From the NCBI GenBank assembly GCA_015178975.1, contig WHVD01000023.1:806001-870000 (forward strand): a stretch of 64,000 bases of DNA. Direction: 5' to 3'. This document shows positions 1-11,763 of this stretch, piece by piece. Below the pieces are notes generated by a model that had not been told where the DNA came from, searched no databases, and saw only the letters and a program-made list of their open reading frames with translations. Origin of the DNA: Hysterangium stoloniferum. Taxonomy: Eukaryota > Basidiomycota > Agaricomycetes > Hysterangiales > Hysterangiaceae. Position numbers and translations under genes: made by a program. Positions within the stretch are counted from its first letter, which is position 1, and every line of letters starts with the position of its first letter.

Positions 1-133
1 CTGTCACACACTACGTCCTTTGGCGCAACCACATTTTACCCCCAAACCACAGGTATATCGACATCATGCGTAGTCGGTTTTTCCAACTAAATTTGAATAT
101 ATAGAATCAACCGTAGACGATTGGATTCATGAG

Positions 134-1729
134 ATGACGACCACTGACTTCAACATCGACTTGTTGTCCACAGAGCTTCATTCAGAGTCTTTGGAGTCGC
201 AATCTCTCAAAGTCCAATTGGAGCAACAGCGGGCTGAACTATCTTCAGTAGATGATCGAATAAACATACTTCTTGAAGAGTTGGAGATCTTGAGAAGTAG
301 GAAGGAGCGCTTGCGGAAGTCGATCAGCATAGGTGACTCGCTCTTTGCCCCCATTCGCAAAATACCGACAGAAATATTGAGGGATATAATGACCTTGACG
401 GTCCCCGGATTTTTCTCCCAAGATTTTGTTTACGACATGGTAGCCACGTTCCGTGACGTTTCCGTACACCTTGCAGAACCACACCATGCGCGCGGACGTC
501 TTACGGGGGTATGCCGCCTGTGGAGGGAGCAAGTCAAAAAAATACCTCGTATTTGGAGTACTATCAACATATCTCGTGATATGTATTTGAATGGTTCTAT
601 TATTGAGGAGCGTTTTAGGTTGGCTAAAGGATGCCCGATTGATTTATGTTTGTGGCCCAAGACATGGTTCAGGGATGCCGACTCGACAAGCAGAGCCGCA
701 CTTATTAAAACAGTGACGCTGATAGTCAAGTCCCATATCAATCAAATCCGTGTTTTGATAATCGATACTGAGGACCTCTCGTCCGCCGAGTGTGCCTCAT
801 TGCTCCAATTATTCCCTTCCCAAGCACTAGTCGATCTTCCCGCGCTGGAGGTCTTGTGCATTGCTGATGACGAAGGTCTCTTAAATCAAAATATCCCCAC
901 TATTCAAGCTCCTTCTCTCTCCTGGCTTTCTGTGGATAACTACGGCGTTAACATTTTCAACCAGTTAACGGACGACTCGATAGCCTCCCTCGAGCAAGTC
1001 ATGATATCGTCCCGCGAAGAAATTCCCTATGATTCCATTTCCCGACTATCACTTTGTCCCAATCTCATTGCCCTCCATTGGTCACATTACGAAAGTATTG
1101 GAGGCGAAGATTCAGAATCAGATTCCGACGAGGCTATCGCATCTCAAGAAAGGTTACACCTCCCTTCATTGCAAACACTTTGCCTATATATTGAATCACC
1201 AGACCGGATGGAGCAACAACGACTCGTGAGACGTCTACAGACGCCGACCTTGGTATCCCTGACTTTCTGTGGCGGCGGCATTTCCGATATTGCCACCCAC
1301 GCTCTTTCCATCATTTTGACTAGCGGTTTACCGTATCTCCAGCATCTCTCACTTAAAGAGTTTACAATTGACGACAACGGCCATAGCAAACTCTTCGATG
1401 GCCTCCCCCAACTTCGAACAATATCATGCACATTCTGTCACTTCGGCGCATCATTTTTCTCAGGCCTCGCGCCTGTTGCTGTGGGAAAGATACCCGCTTG
1501 TCCACTACTCGAAGCCCTATCCCTGGCACGCACTCATTTCCATGTTCCGGAAATAATTCGCCTGGTGAAGACGCGAGCCGTGCCTTGGAATGGCAGCGGA
1601 GGGAGTGCACTTCAGCGTGTTCATGTTGCCCGCTGTCGAACGACAGTTCCAAAAGCCCAAAAAGATGAACTGAGACGCCTTCAGGAGTCGTATGGACATG
1701 TCTTGATTATTGAACATTCTATACATTGA
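134..1729 (+). CDS. F-box-like protein with N-terminal coiled coil
   Basis: This is an uninterrupted 531-codon frame. Residues about 10-66 are rich in Glu, Gln, Leu and Arg with heptad spacing and should form a coiled coil. Residues about 70-95 follow the F-box pattern (LFAPIRKIPTEILRDI), preceded by a short linker. The rest is leucine-rich with repeated ALPALEVL/LPSLQTLCL-like strands, as in the leucine-rich half of mushroom F-box proteins. F-box proteins recruit substrates to SCF ubiquitin ligases through Skp1. The substrate here is unknown. Alternative starts lie only a few codons away; the first ATG at 134 was chosen because the coiled coil begins soon after. A TGA lies two codons upstream of it. 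Single-exon structure is common for this expanded family. The coding sequence keeps its CpG and has no premature stop, unlike the transposons to the right, so it looks like a functional host gene. Confidence 0.85.
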   Translation: MTTTDFNIDLLSTELHSESLESQSLKVQLEQQRAELSSVDDRINILLEELEILRSRKERLRKSISIGDSLFAPIRKIPTEILRDIMTLTVPGFFSQDFVYDMVATFRDVSVHLAEPHHARGRLTGVCRLWREQVKKIPRIWSTINISRDMYLNGSIIEERFRLAKGCPIDLCLWPKTWFRDADSTSRAALIKTVTLIVKSHINQIRVLIIDTEDLSSAECASLLQLFPSQALVDLPALEVLCIADDEGLLNQNIPTIQAPSLSWLSVDNYGVNIFNQLTDDSIASLEQVMISSREEIPYDSISRLSLCPNLIALHWSHYESIGGEDSESDSDEAIASQERLHLPSLQTLCLYIESPDRMEQQRLVRRLQTPTLVSLTFCGGGISDIATHALSIILTSGLPYLQHLSLKEFTIDDNGHSKLFDGLPQLRTISCTFCHFGASFFSGLAPVAVGKIPACPLLEALSLARTHFHVPEIIRLVKTRAVPWNGSGGSALQRVHVARCRTTVPKAQKDELRRLQESYGHVLIIEHSIH

Positions 1730-2118
1730 TGAGATGGTTATGGCATACTTTACGTGCAGTCTTGCTTTAATTGATCATTACTTACAGTCCACTGCTCAAC
1801 GTCCTTCCTTTTCTTTGTTCATCATACCTACATACTACATCATCAGTCATATTCACCTTCCTGGATTCGATTGGAATACTCCATCGTGAAACTTCATACT
1901 AGTATTTCGTTTTAATGATTGATGTCGGTTGGCCGGTGAATGGGATCAGTGGTAGAATAACCAAGATTAGTGTAAGACTATTATCTGCTACAGGCGCAGC
2001 AGACACTAGAATGAGTGATGGGGAATAAAACCACTACTGTATTCAAAATCCACATGTACATAATATACTAGTAGGGAACAATGAGAAGTGAGAACAATGT
2101 GAAGTGAACAACAATAGG
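1730..2118. other. Intergenic, no gene seen
   Basis: This is 3' flank of the F-box gene, moderately AT-rich. I see no open frame, RNA gene or transposon end in it. Confidence 0.6.
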
Positions 2119-2237
2119 GAGTGGACAACAATGGAGAGTGGACAACAATGGAGAGTGGACAACAATGGAGAGTGGACAACAATGGAGAGTGGACAACAAT
2201 GGAGAGTGGACAACAATGGAGAGTGGACAACAATGGA
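2119..2237. repeat. 17-bp minisatellite, seven perfect units
   Basis: The unit GAGTGGACAACAATGGA repeats seven times without a mismatch. A decayed partial unit (about 2095-2118) lies just upstream. Because 17 is not a multiple of three, the array reads open in several frames and yields spurious small ORFs on both strands. No transcript signal supports coding. Confidence 0.95.
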
Positions 2238-3448
2238 ACCAAATATTACTAAATCGCAGTGTAGGAGTTACATTCTCTTACATCAGGTCTAATTTTAAGC
2301 AAGTAGACATGCCTATAGATCTAACCAGCTCTTGACAATTATTGTAGGTTAAATTTATTTGTTTATTAGAAGCTAGTATACCTAAATTCTAGGGTGATTT
2401 CAAGTATATATATTATCAATACAAATAAATAAATCCAAGTCTTATTGGATGTAATACAAAGGTAGATTGTGACAACAGCAACGACGCGGGTCAGAAGAAG
2501 CGCCGACATGTGGGATGTGAGAGGGTACATCAGGTCAAGAGAGCAAAATTTTGTTACTTTTACAACGTAATTTCGAGGCCGTGGGAACTGCGACCTCGAT
2601 AGCGTCCGCTTACTGACCACATCACGGCGCTGCCTTCGGCAACATCCTGCTCCGCTTCACTGCTCAGCGCTCCTTGTCAACAACAGTGAGCTCGCATTTT
2701 AACCTTCCTGGTCACTCCAGAAGAATTCTGGTATTGACATACATCTTAATCGGTAAATACATTATGTGAAATAATATGTTAATTCATTATATTATTGTAA
2801 TCCAGCCAGACCAGGTTCGTATTTCAGGCAGGGTAGAAGTGGATTGGAATTGATAAACTGACACAGAAGCCGAAATCAACGTGAAGAGATGAAAATGAAA
2901 GAATACAGCGACCGATGGAAAAAACGGATTTTCATGCATCTATGGTGCGACTGTGACCGTGACGAGGGAATGCCCTGTGGTGATGAATGGCGTTTTATAC
3001 GTACTCATCACAAATAAAACCTACCATCGATACATGGCCATAAGATCAGATATGATTATCCAGTCGCCTTCAGCGGCTGCTGTTTGGATTTCGTACAGTG
3101 TTGCTTTCGAAGCCTGAGAGTGACCGTTGGTCGGGAGATGGCTTAGTAAACGTATTCAACGAAGCATTCGATTCATTGGTGACTCTGAGATGGCTGTTTT
3201 AAGTAGTCTGCCCGATTCCCAGCGCTTCTTAAAAGTGGTAGCGGCTCGGTTATGTCGAGTTAGGCTGTCAAGGTTCAGAGGGACCATCTCCTCTTCTTAA
3301 ATTCTCCCACTCTGCAAGTACAACCGCCAATACCCATGCAGAACCTCGGAGCGTGGTAATATAATGATCTTGAAATTCAAAGTATTTACTCATAGAGATA
3401 GTCTTGGTGCTAGTGAGGTCTCCCAAGGAACCCCCACGGTCACTGGAG
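2238..3448. other. Intergenic, no gene resolved
   Basis: This stretch is AT-rich on the left and of host-like composition on the right. Short open frames occur, but none has matching splice sites or a recognisable motif. An upstream exon or the promoter of the following spliced gene could lie in its last 300 bases. Confidence 0.45.
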
Positions 3449-4774
3449 ATGTTCCTCTTATCGCCCCCGACGCACCTGCCACTCCCATCAACTTGTAAGA
3501 TCCTTCTGCATCGCCTGTAATTATACTTATTGAACCGTGCATTTAATTCCCTGCACTGATTTGACAGTGGAGGATCGGATGGTCGTCACGGGACGAAATC
3601 AAGCTCGTCTCCTCTCGACAAGTCGCCCACGGTTCTTTTTCGCCGATGATTCTGACAGCGATGAGAGTACGACAGAACCTTCATGCAGGAGTCAGAAAGT
3701 AAGTGCTTATATGGATCAGGTACATCGAACCTCAGGCAATATTCTCTAGGTTTACTTTGGCACCAGACCTGTAACCAACATACCTCAGCTGGTTAAAAAT
3801 CGCGCGGGGTTGCCATGGGATCCCCTCGTAAAAACCATTTCACGTTATCGAGATCCATTGATGCTGTAAGTTCGAAACGCTGTGATCACGTATACTGCGT
3901 ATTGAACTTGAATAATGTTAGATACAAGCTTAGTGATTTCGATTTTCATTCTGAAATTGCAGATTGGCAAGAGGTCTGCGTCATGTTGGAACACATGCGA
4001 CAAATGTGTGGCGCCTCTGATTCTGACACAAATCTCACGAATTACGGGGAGACCGAAAAGTGAGCACAGTGATTATATCCATCCAATTGACTGACTCTTT
4101 GTTGATGGTGTGCTAGAACTCCCTGTCTTAAAAAGAAAAAGTTTCAAAATGAGCACCTGGAGGACAATACCGCTTCTAGGGTACACTCCAAAGCATTCCT
4201 TAGGACAACGGAGCTCAACGCACTCACAGACACAAGTACATGTTCTGCCACAAAAGTGTCCTTATTCCCGCTTACCCTGGCTCTTCCCCGATTACGTGCA
4301 AGATCCATGCGTTTCATCCAGGGGGATCTAGAACAAAACCAGTGTTCATTTGGTCGTCTGAACTCACCACTACATACCATGAATCACTGGTTGGCTGTCC
4401 ACCTTTTCAGAGGTCCGAAATATGGAAGTGTAGATTTGTCTATGGTACAATTGGCTCACATTTACGCCTCACTATTGAGGTGTCCAGAACAAAAGTGTTG
4501 CCAGGAAGGTGGTTTTTTCTGGACAGAAAATTTCCAACAACATCTGAGGCAGCATAAAATGGGACTGTCACCCGGTGAGTTATTGAACGCCATTGAACGC
4601 AGAGAAGCGGACGTCCTGCGTTCGGCGCGCTCGCTTTCAGAAGAGGATGCTCGCTCGTACCCCAACTGGACATTCTGGACCCCCTTGTTCTCAATCCATC
4701 TTTGCACATTTGACATCTGGTTTATTTTGTTATTGTATGTATACCTGTTATGTCTTTTTGTATGTCTGAATTAG
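3449..4774 (+). CDS. Unrecognised protein, five-exon model
   Basis: I built this model from splice sites: exons 3449-3494, 3568-3698, 3750-3865, 3922-4059 and 4117-4774. All four introns are GT...AG and 51-73 bases long, and the joined phases leave one open frame of 362 codons. The correct frame holds across every junction, which is hard to get by chance. The predicted protein has an acidic serine patch near residues 40-50 (ADDSDSDES), a basic KKKK stretch after the fourth junction, and a Cys/His-containing middle part. A strongly hydrophobic tail of about 20 residues may be a tail anchor, or it may be read-through of a true 3' UTR. I recognise no domain and assign no function. The start is the weakest part: an in-frame stop lies well upstream of the ATG, and earlier exons cannot be excluded. 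CpG content is host-like. Confidence 0.55.
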
Positions 4775-4794
4775 TAGTACAATAGTCTACATAG

Positions 4795-5030
4795 CTAAGT
4801 AGCTTTCTCTACATAAAATCCAATCAGAAAATCAGCTTAGCTTTGGCTCAGTATCTCTCTAGTATCTTGCCTCAGCATATTCTTGGAACCCACAGGTTTC
4901 CCATCCACTCCTGTCTGAAGTTGGACAATGTGATCTTGCAAGAGCACACCACATCATCTGAAGCCACATCCTTCCCCAGAATATCTACAGGTTTCTCAGA
5001 GACCCACCCATGAGCCCTGCACTTAACAAC
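4795..5030 (+). repeat. LTR remnant (gypsy family I-like)
   Basis: It contains the AATCCAATCAGAAAATCAGC block and a GTTTCTCAGAGACCCACCC end. Both match the region before and at the end of the solo LTR at 43504-44260, in the same orientation. It is strongly CpG-depleted and has no clear target duplication. Confidence 0.55.
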
Positions 5031-5237
5031 ATGTTTGTTTAACCTGTACCCGTTCATGTATATATGTAAGGGTCTCTCTTTGCCCACTATTGAACAAGCA
5101 ATTTTGTTATATCTTATTTACAAAGCCCATTCTTAAATCAGAAATTTAAGTCTTACACTCCATCTTACTCCTACAGCCAGTTAGAGATATTGCAGTATCT
5201 CTTACTGTTGAAGTTCTATGTTCTACAGCATTAGGCT
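5031..5237 (+). repeat. LTR remnant, family V
   Basis: It shares with 21800-22010 (inverted) and 24194-24464 (direct) a promoter-like block (CATGTATATATGTAAGGG...), the phrase CCCACTATTGAACAAG and a terminus GGCTTAYRTCA. This fits the R/U5 half of one LTR family present three times here. Confidence 0.6.
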
Positions 5238-5256
5238 TACATCAGATTTTTGTATA

Positions 5257-6040
5257 CAGTGAGGGACAAAACTGTTCTCATGTTTTGTCATTTCAGATTG
5301 TTTTGTTTATACATAGATCATAGACATAAGATTGAAAAAATATGAAAATATTCAACTGGATACTCTAACATCATGGCATCATATCTGTACAATAACAATT
5401 ATGTAGTATCTGTATATGGTAAGTATACAAATATTTCTTTTGAGGATCATCATGAGAAAGGCTTTGTCCCTGACATTCTGAAACATATAAACTCCTATGT
5501 ATCAATACTTGGGGTAACCTCCTTTGGTGTTTATCACAGCTGCCACTCTTCTAGGCTTTCAATCAAATTCTGACACACCTCTGGCTTCACCCTATCCCAT
5601 TCCCTTTGCACATACTCCCACAATTCCAGTATCCCATTTGGTGGCTATTGATATTCTCCAAGTGTCTTTTTGAGGTGATGCCTTAGGCATTCAATGGGAT
5701 TAAGGTCTGCAGACTGCTGGCCATGACATAACCTTATGCCCCTGTCAGCAAACAATGTTTTGGCTTTCTTGAAGATCATCTTCCAGAATATGAACATGCA
5801 GTTCAGCATCCATCCTTCCATCAATATTGCATGTATATCCAACACCATCCCATGCCATGTGTTAGAATCCCTGCTGTTTGGCCCCTGCAAGCTTGTTTTG
5901 CCATCATAACCCTCTGTTACTCCACTATTGCCACCCCAACCATGGCATTGCCACCGATGGTGCCCCAACACTTGGTTTACTGTAACTTTCCCCTTTCATC
6001 ATTCAGAAGATGTATATATATTGTATTAGGTTAAAATTTT
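5257..6040 (-). pseudogene. Truncated Tc1-like transposon, copy 1
   Basis: The outer end reads CAGTGAGGGACAAAACTG and directly follows a TA dinucleotide, as Tc1/mariner elements do. The minus-strand frame 5645-5971 covers the C-terminal half of a DDE_3 transposase, including the DLNPIE motif with the catalytic Glu followed by the basic RHHLKK segment. The Trp-Pro-x-Gln-Ser stretch before it is altered, and the frame is broken upstream. The N-terminal half and the second terminal repeat are missing: the element stops near 6040. Copy 2 at 21020-21788 stops at the same place, so the truncation predates the duplication. Confidence 0.75.
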
Positions 6041-6106
6041 GAGTTAAGCCTCTGCCCCACCCCATGTTTCAAAAAATTTAGGCCACTATCTCTTTTTCCT
6101 TACTGT

Positions 6107-6372
6107 AAGGTTCAGCTTTGGATATAGCGTAATCCTTCAGTTGAGCTCTTACAAAGAGGAATGCACAGAGTAGGAATAGGCTCCAATTCGAAAAAGACTA
6201 CTCTAACTAGTGGGGGGTTCACCTATTTATGCTAGCAATCATAAGCTACATCTAATAAGTCTGAAACCCTTTAATGATCGAAAACTTCCAGTGTCTTCTC
6301 GTTACTCCTTACCATCTAAAACTAGGGCGGTTACCCGCCCGATTCAAAGTCTGCCACCACATCTGCTCCGTT
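6107..6372. mobile_element. MITE-like insertion (266 bp)
   Basis: Comparison with the inverted duplicate at 20960-21000 shows uninterrupted CCTTACCCATC there. Here the site is split by 266 extra bases beginning CTGTAAGGTTCAGC and ending GTTACAC, with a TTA/TCA pair flanking. Ends are weakly inverted. Size and a three-base TWA-like duplication suggest a PIF/Harbinger-type MITE; no coding capacity is seen. Confidence 0.5.
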
Positions 6373-6402
6373 ACACTCACCCATCTTATTTGACTTATTC
6401 AA

Positions 6403-6823
6403 AGTGGGTAAGGAGCCAGTAAGGGTCTAAGACAACAGCCGATTTCAAGACGGCTACCTTATTTTGTTCCCTGTGTAATGACATTTATACTCACAATAAG
6501 GAATCCCTAATATTTACAAGACGAAAAAAGGTTAGTATTACATAATACATGATCACCAAACAACCATGGTACTAGAGCTAAAGGATGATATGAAACCGCT
6601 TTTCCTAATTTAATGAAGCCCAGTTTCAGCTCGCTAGAGTAAGGTAGCATTAAAGCCAGCAGCTGCCCGCTTGTCCACTCCTCTGACATGTATCAACAAG
6701 GTGACATGGAGGTGTGCCCGAAGCAACTCCATGCTACATGGGGGGGTGGTATTCAAACTTGACGGTAGAATATTTGCAGTAGGGTATTGTTCCAAAACCA
6801 TAGCACCTGATTTCTCGAAATGA
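6403..6823. mobile_element. Unclassified insertion in the duplicated unit
   Basis: The duplicate at about 20895-20930 runs straight from GACTTATTCAAA to CAATTTT; here about 420 bases intervene. I see no clear terminal repeats, no open frame of note and no target duplication. Confidence 0.35.
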
Positions 6824-6943
6824 ACAATTTTGTGTCTACCCTGATCAGACTGCTACGAAAATTAAAGAGCAGAACGTAGGGTAAAACCGACATACCCATA
6901 TGCTCCATTGATAGTCATCGAACAAACTGTGAATATCTGCGTG

Positions 6944-8090
6944 GAGAAGCATAGCATTGTGAGGACGATCTGCAGCCTGACGAGTAAGTACTTGTGCCCG
7001 AGCAGATGCTGACAGGATCGCTATTCATTCTCTCTGCATGTGAGAAGTGAGAAGAATAAACTCCGTGACGTAAGTCTGTACTCACGTCACCAACACTCAT
7101 TAATGGATATGTGTGCAACCTCAAGCCCGGTGAAAGTGCCACCACGAGCACGTTTAACAGAGGTCTAGCCTAGGCAGCACTTATCTCTCATGCGTACGGC
7201 AATGCGAGTTCCGGTATTCTGAGTTTGCTAAGTTGAAGTTGCATGATAACCGTAGCAATGGTAGACTTACACGAGATGGTGTGCCGCTTGGAGAAGGTGT
7301 ACAGGTCTGCGATGGGGAACGGCTCCGCCGCTTGAATTTGGTGGAAACGAGCTTTGGCCAAGCAGGGATAAATTTCTTACCCCCCCTGTCTGGAACAAAA
7401 CGTCCAACGTAGGCGTTCGGGGATGAATGGAACCACTATTACCAAATCGATATATCATATAATGCCCCTCTTTCACTGAACTTGGGAGGGTTCTCGCAAG
7501 AGCAGGAGACTCTTTAGGGTGTTCAATGGAGCCTATCGAAAACGACATCGTCCCTCGGATCCTTGGGGCAGCGGAACAAAGCCATGTTTCCGGTCTCTAC
7601 GATATCTCATTAGAGGGACGCGCAAAGAGAAGTATTATCAACCACATCTGACCACGCGTCTCGAGTTCCATGATTGTGTCGAGCCAGCTATAAAACATGG
7701 GAACCGGCAGCCCCCCATTGTGTACATAACAACCTAGAGCTTAGTGGGACCAAGTATGTACGAATGCAGATACCAAGTCCACCGGCAATTAGTCCAAGAG
7801 TGGGTTTTGTGTTCAGTTTTTTGCTATTGTCGGAGCACGGCCTCACAATGGAACACCATACATGTACATTTCGTTCAGATTCGTTGATGTAAGAACCATC
7901 CGAATCTGCTTCAGGTAGGTATTCCATGGACCTAATACTTGAACTCAGGAGTATCGAGGGCGACAACGAATGCAAGAAAAATTGTATGAAACATGAAGCA
8001 GAGATCAATCGAGGTGGCGTTGTAGATGTACTCATGTTTGACATTGTTTTGTCATATTTGTAACTTTGTATACGCACGAGTCACACCGCT
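6944..8090. other. Host-like DNA, no confident gene
   Basis: CpG content is host-like. Frames of 60-130 codons occur on both strands (for example minus 7267-7548 and minus 7688-8077), but none shows a recognisable motif or a splice chain I could close. The homology with the inverted copy ends sharply at 6943. Confidence 0.4.
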
Positions 8091-9418
8091 ATGTACGAAC
8101 CCGTTCACGTCTTGTCCAAAAAATCCACTCGACAACACCGCAATGTCTCATTTGGTGCACTAAATCGCACAGCCTGGTCTTAGGAGAGTTTTTTTGACGT
8201 TCAATCTCCAAAATCGTCCTCAAACTCATATTTAGGCTGGCGTGTTGATAACAACTCACCCATTACTGTTTCGACAGCATATCGCTGGATAACCGATGCT
8301 GTTTTGAGTCGAGCTCTGTATCATGCTTGGGAGGAAGCCGAGACGTATACTCTCTTCCCGGTCGAGGTTCGACCTAATGATGTGTTGACGTATTCTGTCC
8401 ACAAGAATGGCGCTGCCTTGTCCCGTGAATCTCAAGACATCATTTTTCCGGGAGACTATGGGTTATATGCTATAGGCAAGAATACCATTTCGTGTACCAC
8501 TACAGGCTACGTGACCTTGACACAGGAAACCCCGCACTTTACTTTTTCTTCCATCCAGTTCACCCATTTTCGAGTATGGAGGAAGTAGTGGAAGAAAATA
8601 GCCGGTTGCTCTCCGCCAAGGTACCTCATTGTGTCGTGGAATGTGGTTTACTCTCTCTGATGCTTAACAGGCGTCCTTGACTGCCCCTATCATTCAACAA
8701 GCTCTCGATAGAGATCGTCAATGCATTTTTTCTGGTGTCGTGCCAAGCTGTGGCTCTGATGCGCTGGTAACAACATGGGTATTTCCCCCATTCATGGGCT
8801 ATAAGGCAAGTGTGTAACATTTCGAACCATCGCATTTATGTTGATATTTTTGGCGATCCTTATTATCCCTAATAAGCTGTCAGATGACCCATGGCTAGAG
8901 AACAAGTACTATCAAAATCCCGATGCATGCGATCTAAGCGACTTGATGGTGGTCGAAAATGTCGTATCAGGTCGTAAGGACATTGTCACTCTCTTTTGGG
9001 AAAACAAACTCGGCGTTGACGTTGAAGTGCGTATTCTCCCTTTCAAATAGTTAGCTGTGGTATCCATGACATACAGGACGATTATCGCATCATCTTATTC
9101 GAGGGGTCGGAAAGCTTAAACAGTGGTGTACCGTTGAAAAGCCATATGATCCTTATCGATGGGCCCTATCGACCTAGCGACCGGTTTCTCCGTCTGCATT
9201 TCCAAGAATGCCTTGCTGTCAGTGTCGGCCGTGGCGACGTCACGGAAGATTACCGAGATCAGGAGATTGAGAATTTCATGGAAGAACTTGGCGTTTACGA
9301 TGACGAGATAGATACTGGTGATCCAAGATGGTCGACCCCGCTAGGTTCACATGTCCATGCTTACCTCATAAGGCAGAAAATGGCAGAACAGTCAGTCATC
9401 TTTTGTATTTCTTTGTGA
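8091..9418 (+). CDS. HNH_2-type nuclease-like protein (spliced)
   Basis: Exons inferred from consistent phases: 8091-8102 (weak), 8184-8493, 8559-8620, 8671-8809, 8884-9026 and 9077-9418; introns are 50-81 bases. The product of about 335 residues resembles basidiomycete HNH_2 proteins. It has an N-terminal AYRWI segment, a PGDYGLY segment and the RDRQCIFSG motif that opens the HNH fold. A DPWLENKYY segment and a Leu/Asp-rich stretch follow, with an acidic C-terminal tail. In HNH_2 enzymes the residues after the Cys motif read roughly Leu-x-Ala-Ala-His-Ile-x-Pro and supply the metal-binding His. Here that place reads LVTTWVFPP with Trp instead of His, so nuclease activity is doubtful. The stop at 9418 may be replaced by a last exon ending TAG at 9600, which also has an open frame. 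Confidence 0.6.
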
Positions 9419-9600
9419 GAAACACGCCCTGAAGGAGCACCGTCGGTAGCGATATGACCAACATCTGAACCAAAGTAACTACCTCACGACACCAGGATGC
9501 ACGCTATGATGACCAACGGAAGGTGATTGTGCAGGATGTGCCTTTTAATTACATTACTTTCTATCCTGTCCTTGGTGTTCCCATGAATCCAATAACGTAG

Positions 9601-11428
9601 ATACTCCTTTTATTGGGAACTTGCGCAGAGCACAGTAGATATTAGAATATAACTTGGCTTCTATCTATGAGTAAACTACTGGGGATTATATATATCTATG
9701 GGGAGAAGGTTCTAGAAGGGATGACAGAGATATCACTAAAGCTATGTTAAGTATGTTCCAAGATATTCTATAATATTCTAGGGATGTCAGGTTGATTACC
9801 AACACCTTTGCTGTGAACGGGCACATTGGTAGCAAAACAGGGACTTGCCTACCCGCCAACTGTAAGCCTGGTGAGGCTTACAAGCCCCACCACAACGCAC
9901 CTTTAATATTTAGTATCCGCTTCCTTAGATAATTACGATAAACGCGCATAGTAGTTTTTTCATTATCGTTTTACCTGCCGTCTCTGTTCATTGACGAATA
10001 TACTCGAGTCCTATCAACACTTGGGCTGAGACTTAGTGAAGCTGCAACTGACGGCAGCCTTACACCAACTATCCCTTTGTAGGCCATGTAGGTGTACAAA
10101 GGTATCAACCATTTTCTTGATGCGTTTTCAGTTTACTCAGTGCTTATCACTCATTATAAGTTCCCTGTCACCCCAAAATACTCCGAACCCATGTCAGTCA
10201 TTCAGCAGACAAACCTTATCCTCACTGAATGTTTGGCTGTCCTTCGGTTGTAGTCGTCCTTTGCTGCGTTGGATAATTTGGTTCGTAGTCTGCGTTGGCG
10301 TTCTCTGGATATCTGGCGTTTTATTCGTGAACTTTGCTCCTGGTTCTCTTTATAGATATGTGCCTTCCATGGACGGTATTCTCCGCGGTGACCATCGATC
10401 CCGACCACCATATTACTCGGATTTGTCGCCACCCCCAGTACGCCCCGTACAATTATTTCCTTGGACATCGCAGTGATCCTTTCGTCCCGCGCTAGATGCA
10501 TGGAAGAAAACACCTGTGAGGTTGATTCCTTGTTTAGGACGGTAGTGGTGCCCAACTTCATGGGATCCGCGGGAAGAGCAGATGGTGATGTTTTCAAGCG
10601 CAATTCATGAAGTGATGGTGGGGGGAGGGCATGGCATAAGCTTTGTTTGAGGTGCATGGAAGGTCTTGTTTTACTTGATTCTACGCGTATTACTGAGAAG
10701 GATGGGGGGGAGGGGAGGGGTTGTGTTGTAACTGCTACTCAAAGGTTCGGTGCTCGCATTTCCAACTTGTGTTTGCTAACGGCGTCTTCATCAAAGCTTC
10801 ACGGCCAGTGGGAAGTGGGTATGCGCTACTCTGACATGACTGAAATATGGCAAGTACCACATCTTTGTTCCTTACATGGCACTCATGTACATATACCGAT
10901 ACAGGTATACTACTCATTCTTCGGATTTCCTTGAATTTTTGCTCCATAGCCTGTGTCACTCCGATTGCCTGTTTCAACTACCATGGCATACCTTTGACTG
11001 AACTACTACTTATGTAGATACCAGCTTCAAATAATGACAATTTTTCGATGGATTGTTTTTGTTAATGCACCTGTCATTGATACATATGTTGGAATTTGTG
11101 GTTCAGAACCCTAAGTACCCACATGTATCCATAATAGTCCCTATCCATGTCTGTGACTCTGTCCAGCGTGCTGTTGTCTGAGTTCGGTTACTTCTGGTAA
11201 CCAGTATGTGTCCGTGTCCGAGTGGTGGTCTATTCGTCCACTAGGGTCGCTATTCAATCTACCTGTCCATGTTGACCGCACAAAACTCAATGTTGACATT
11301 GATGGCAGTGTACTGCGACGCAACTGGCGGTGGTCCCATACGTATAGCCTCCGCGGGGGAAGTACTAGTACCCAATGCGGATGGCTTTGTCTTCAAAAGT
11401 ATCTTGAAATGTATTGGTTTAGCGATGG
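9601..11428. other. Mostly unassigned; short hairpin at 9861-9882
   Basis: The left 400 bases contain a perfect 9-bp stem with a 4-base loop (TGTAAGCCT GGTG AGGCTTACA). Frames on both strands at 10036-10657 (151 codons on minus, 146 on plus) and short frames at 10735-11425 may be exons of a host gene. I could not link them by splice phases or recognise a domain. Composition is host-like with many CpG. Confidence 0.35.
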
Positions 11429-11763
11429 CTGTGAGGGCCATGGGAAAGTGCCGCGCAGGGTGTCGCGCTGCCGCGCAAGTGCCGCGACACCTCAAAATGC
11501 CCTCAAATACGCATTTAATTAGCATAAAATAAATATAGTTTTGTATATATTCTTCATAATATATCATATGTCTACTGGGGCTCTGCTAATTTACTTTAAG
11601 ACTGGGTTTAATGTTTAAAATTGTGAATTAGCCACTTTTTTAAGAGTATATATCATTTAAAATGGTATTTTGAGTATTAACATTCAAAATATAGCTATGT
11701 TTTAGTTTGAAGCCAAAATGTATATTCGCGGCAATTGTCCACTTTTCGCGGCACCCCTCACAG
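11429..11763. mobile_element. Short element with GC-rich palindromic ends
   Basis: It starts CTGTGAGGGCC and ends CCCCTCACAG, a 9-10 bp terminal inverted repeat enclosing about 335 bases. Inside each end lie repeats of TGCCGCGCA / TGCCGCGAC. The centre is AT-rich and has no gene. The left end reappears in CpG-decayed form near 15371. It may be a MITE or the subterminal part of the large transposon that follows; no target duplication was seen. Confidence 0.45.

Noticed and set aside
2006-2242. Repetitive Cys/Pro-rich peptide on the minus strand
   Set aside because: It is only the 17-bp minisatellite read in reverse.
9861-9882. 9-bp stem hairpin as transcription terminator or tRNA arm
   Set aside because: No T-run follows, no tRNA boxes are near, and such signals do not end fungal mRNA genes.
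10036-10476. Plus frame with a hydrophobic stretch, possible membrane protein
   Set aside because: It overlaps a 151-codon minus frame of equal quality; no motif or splice support decides between them.
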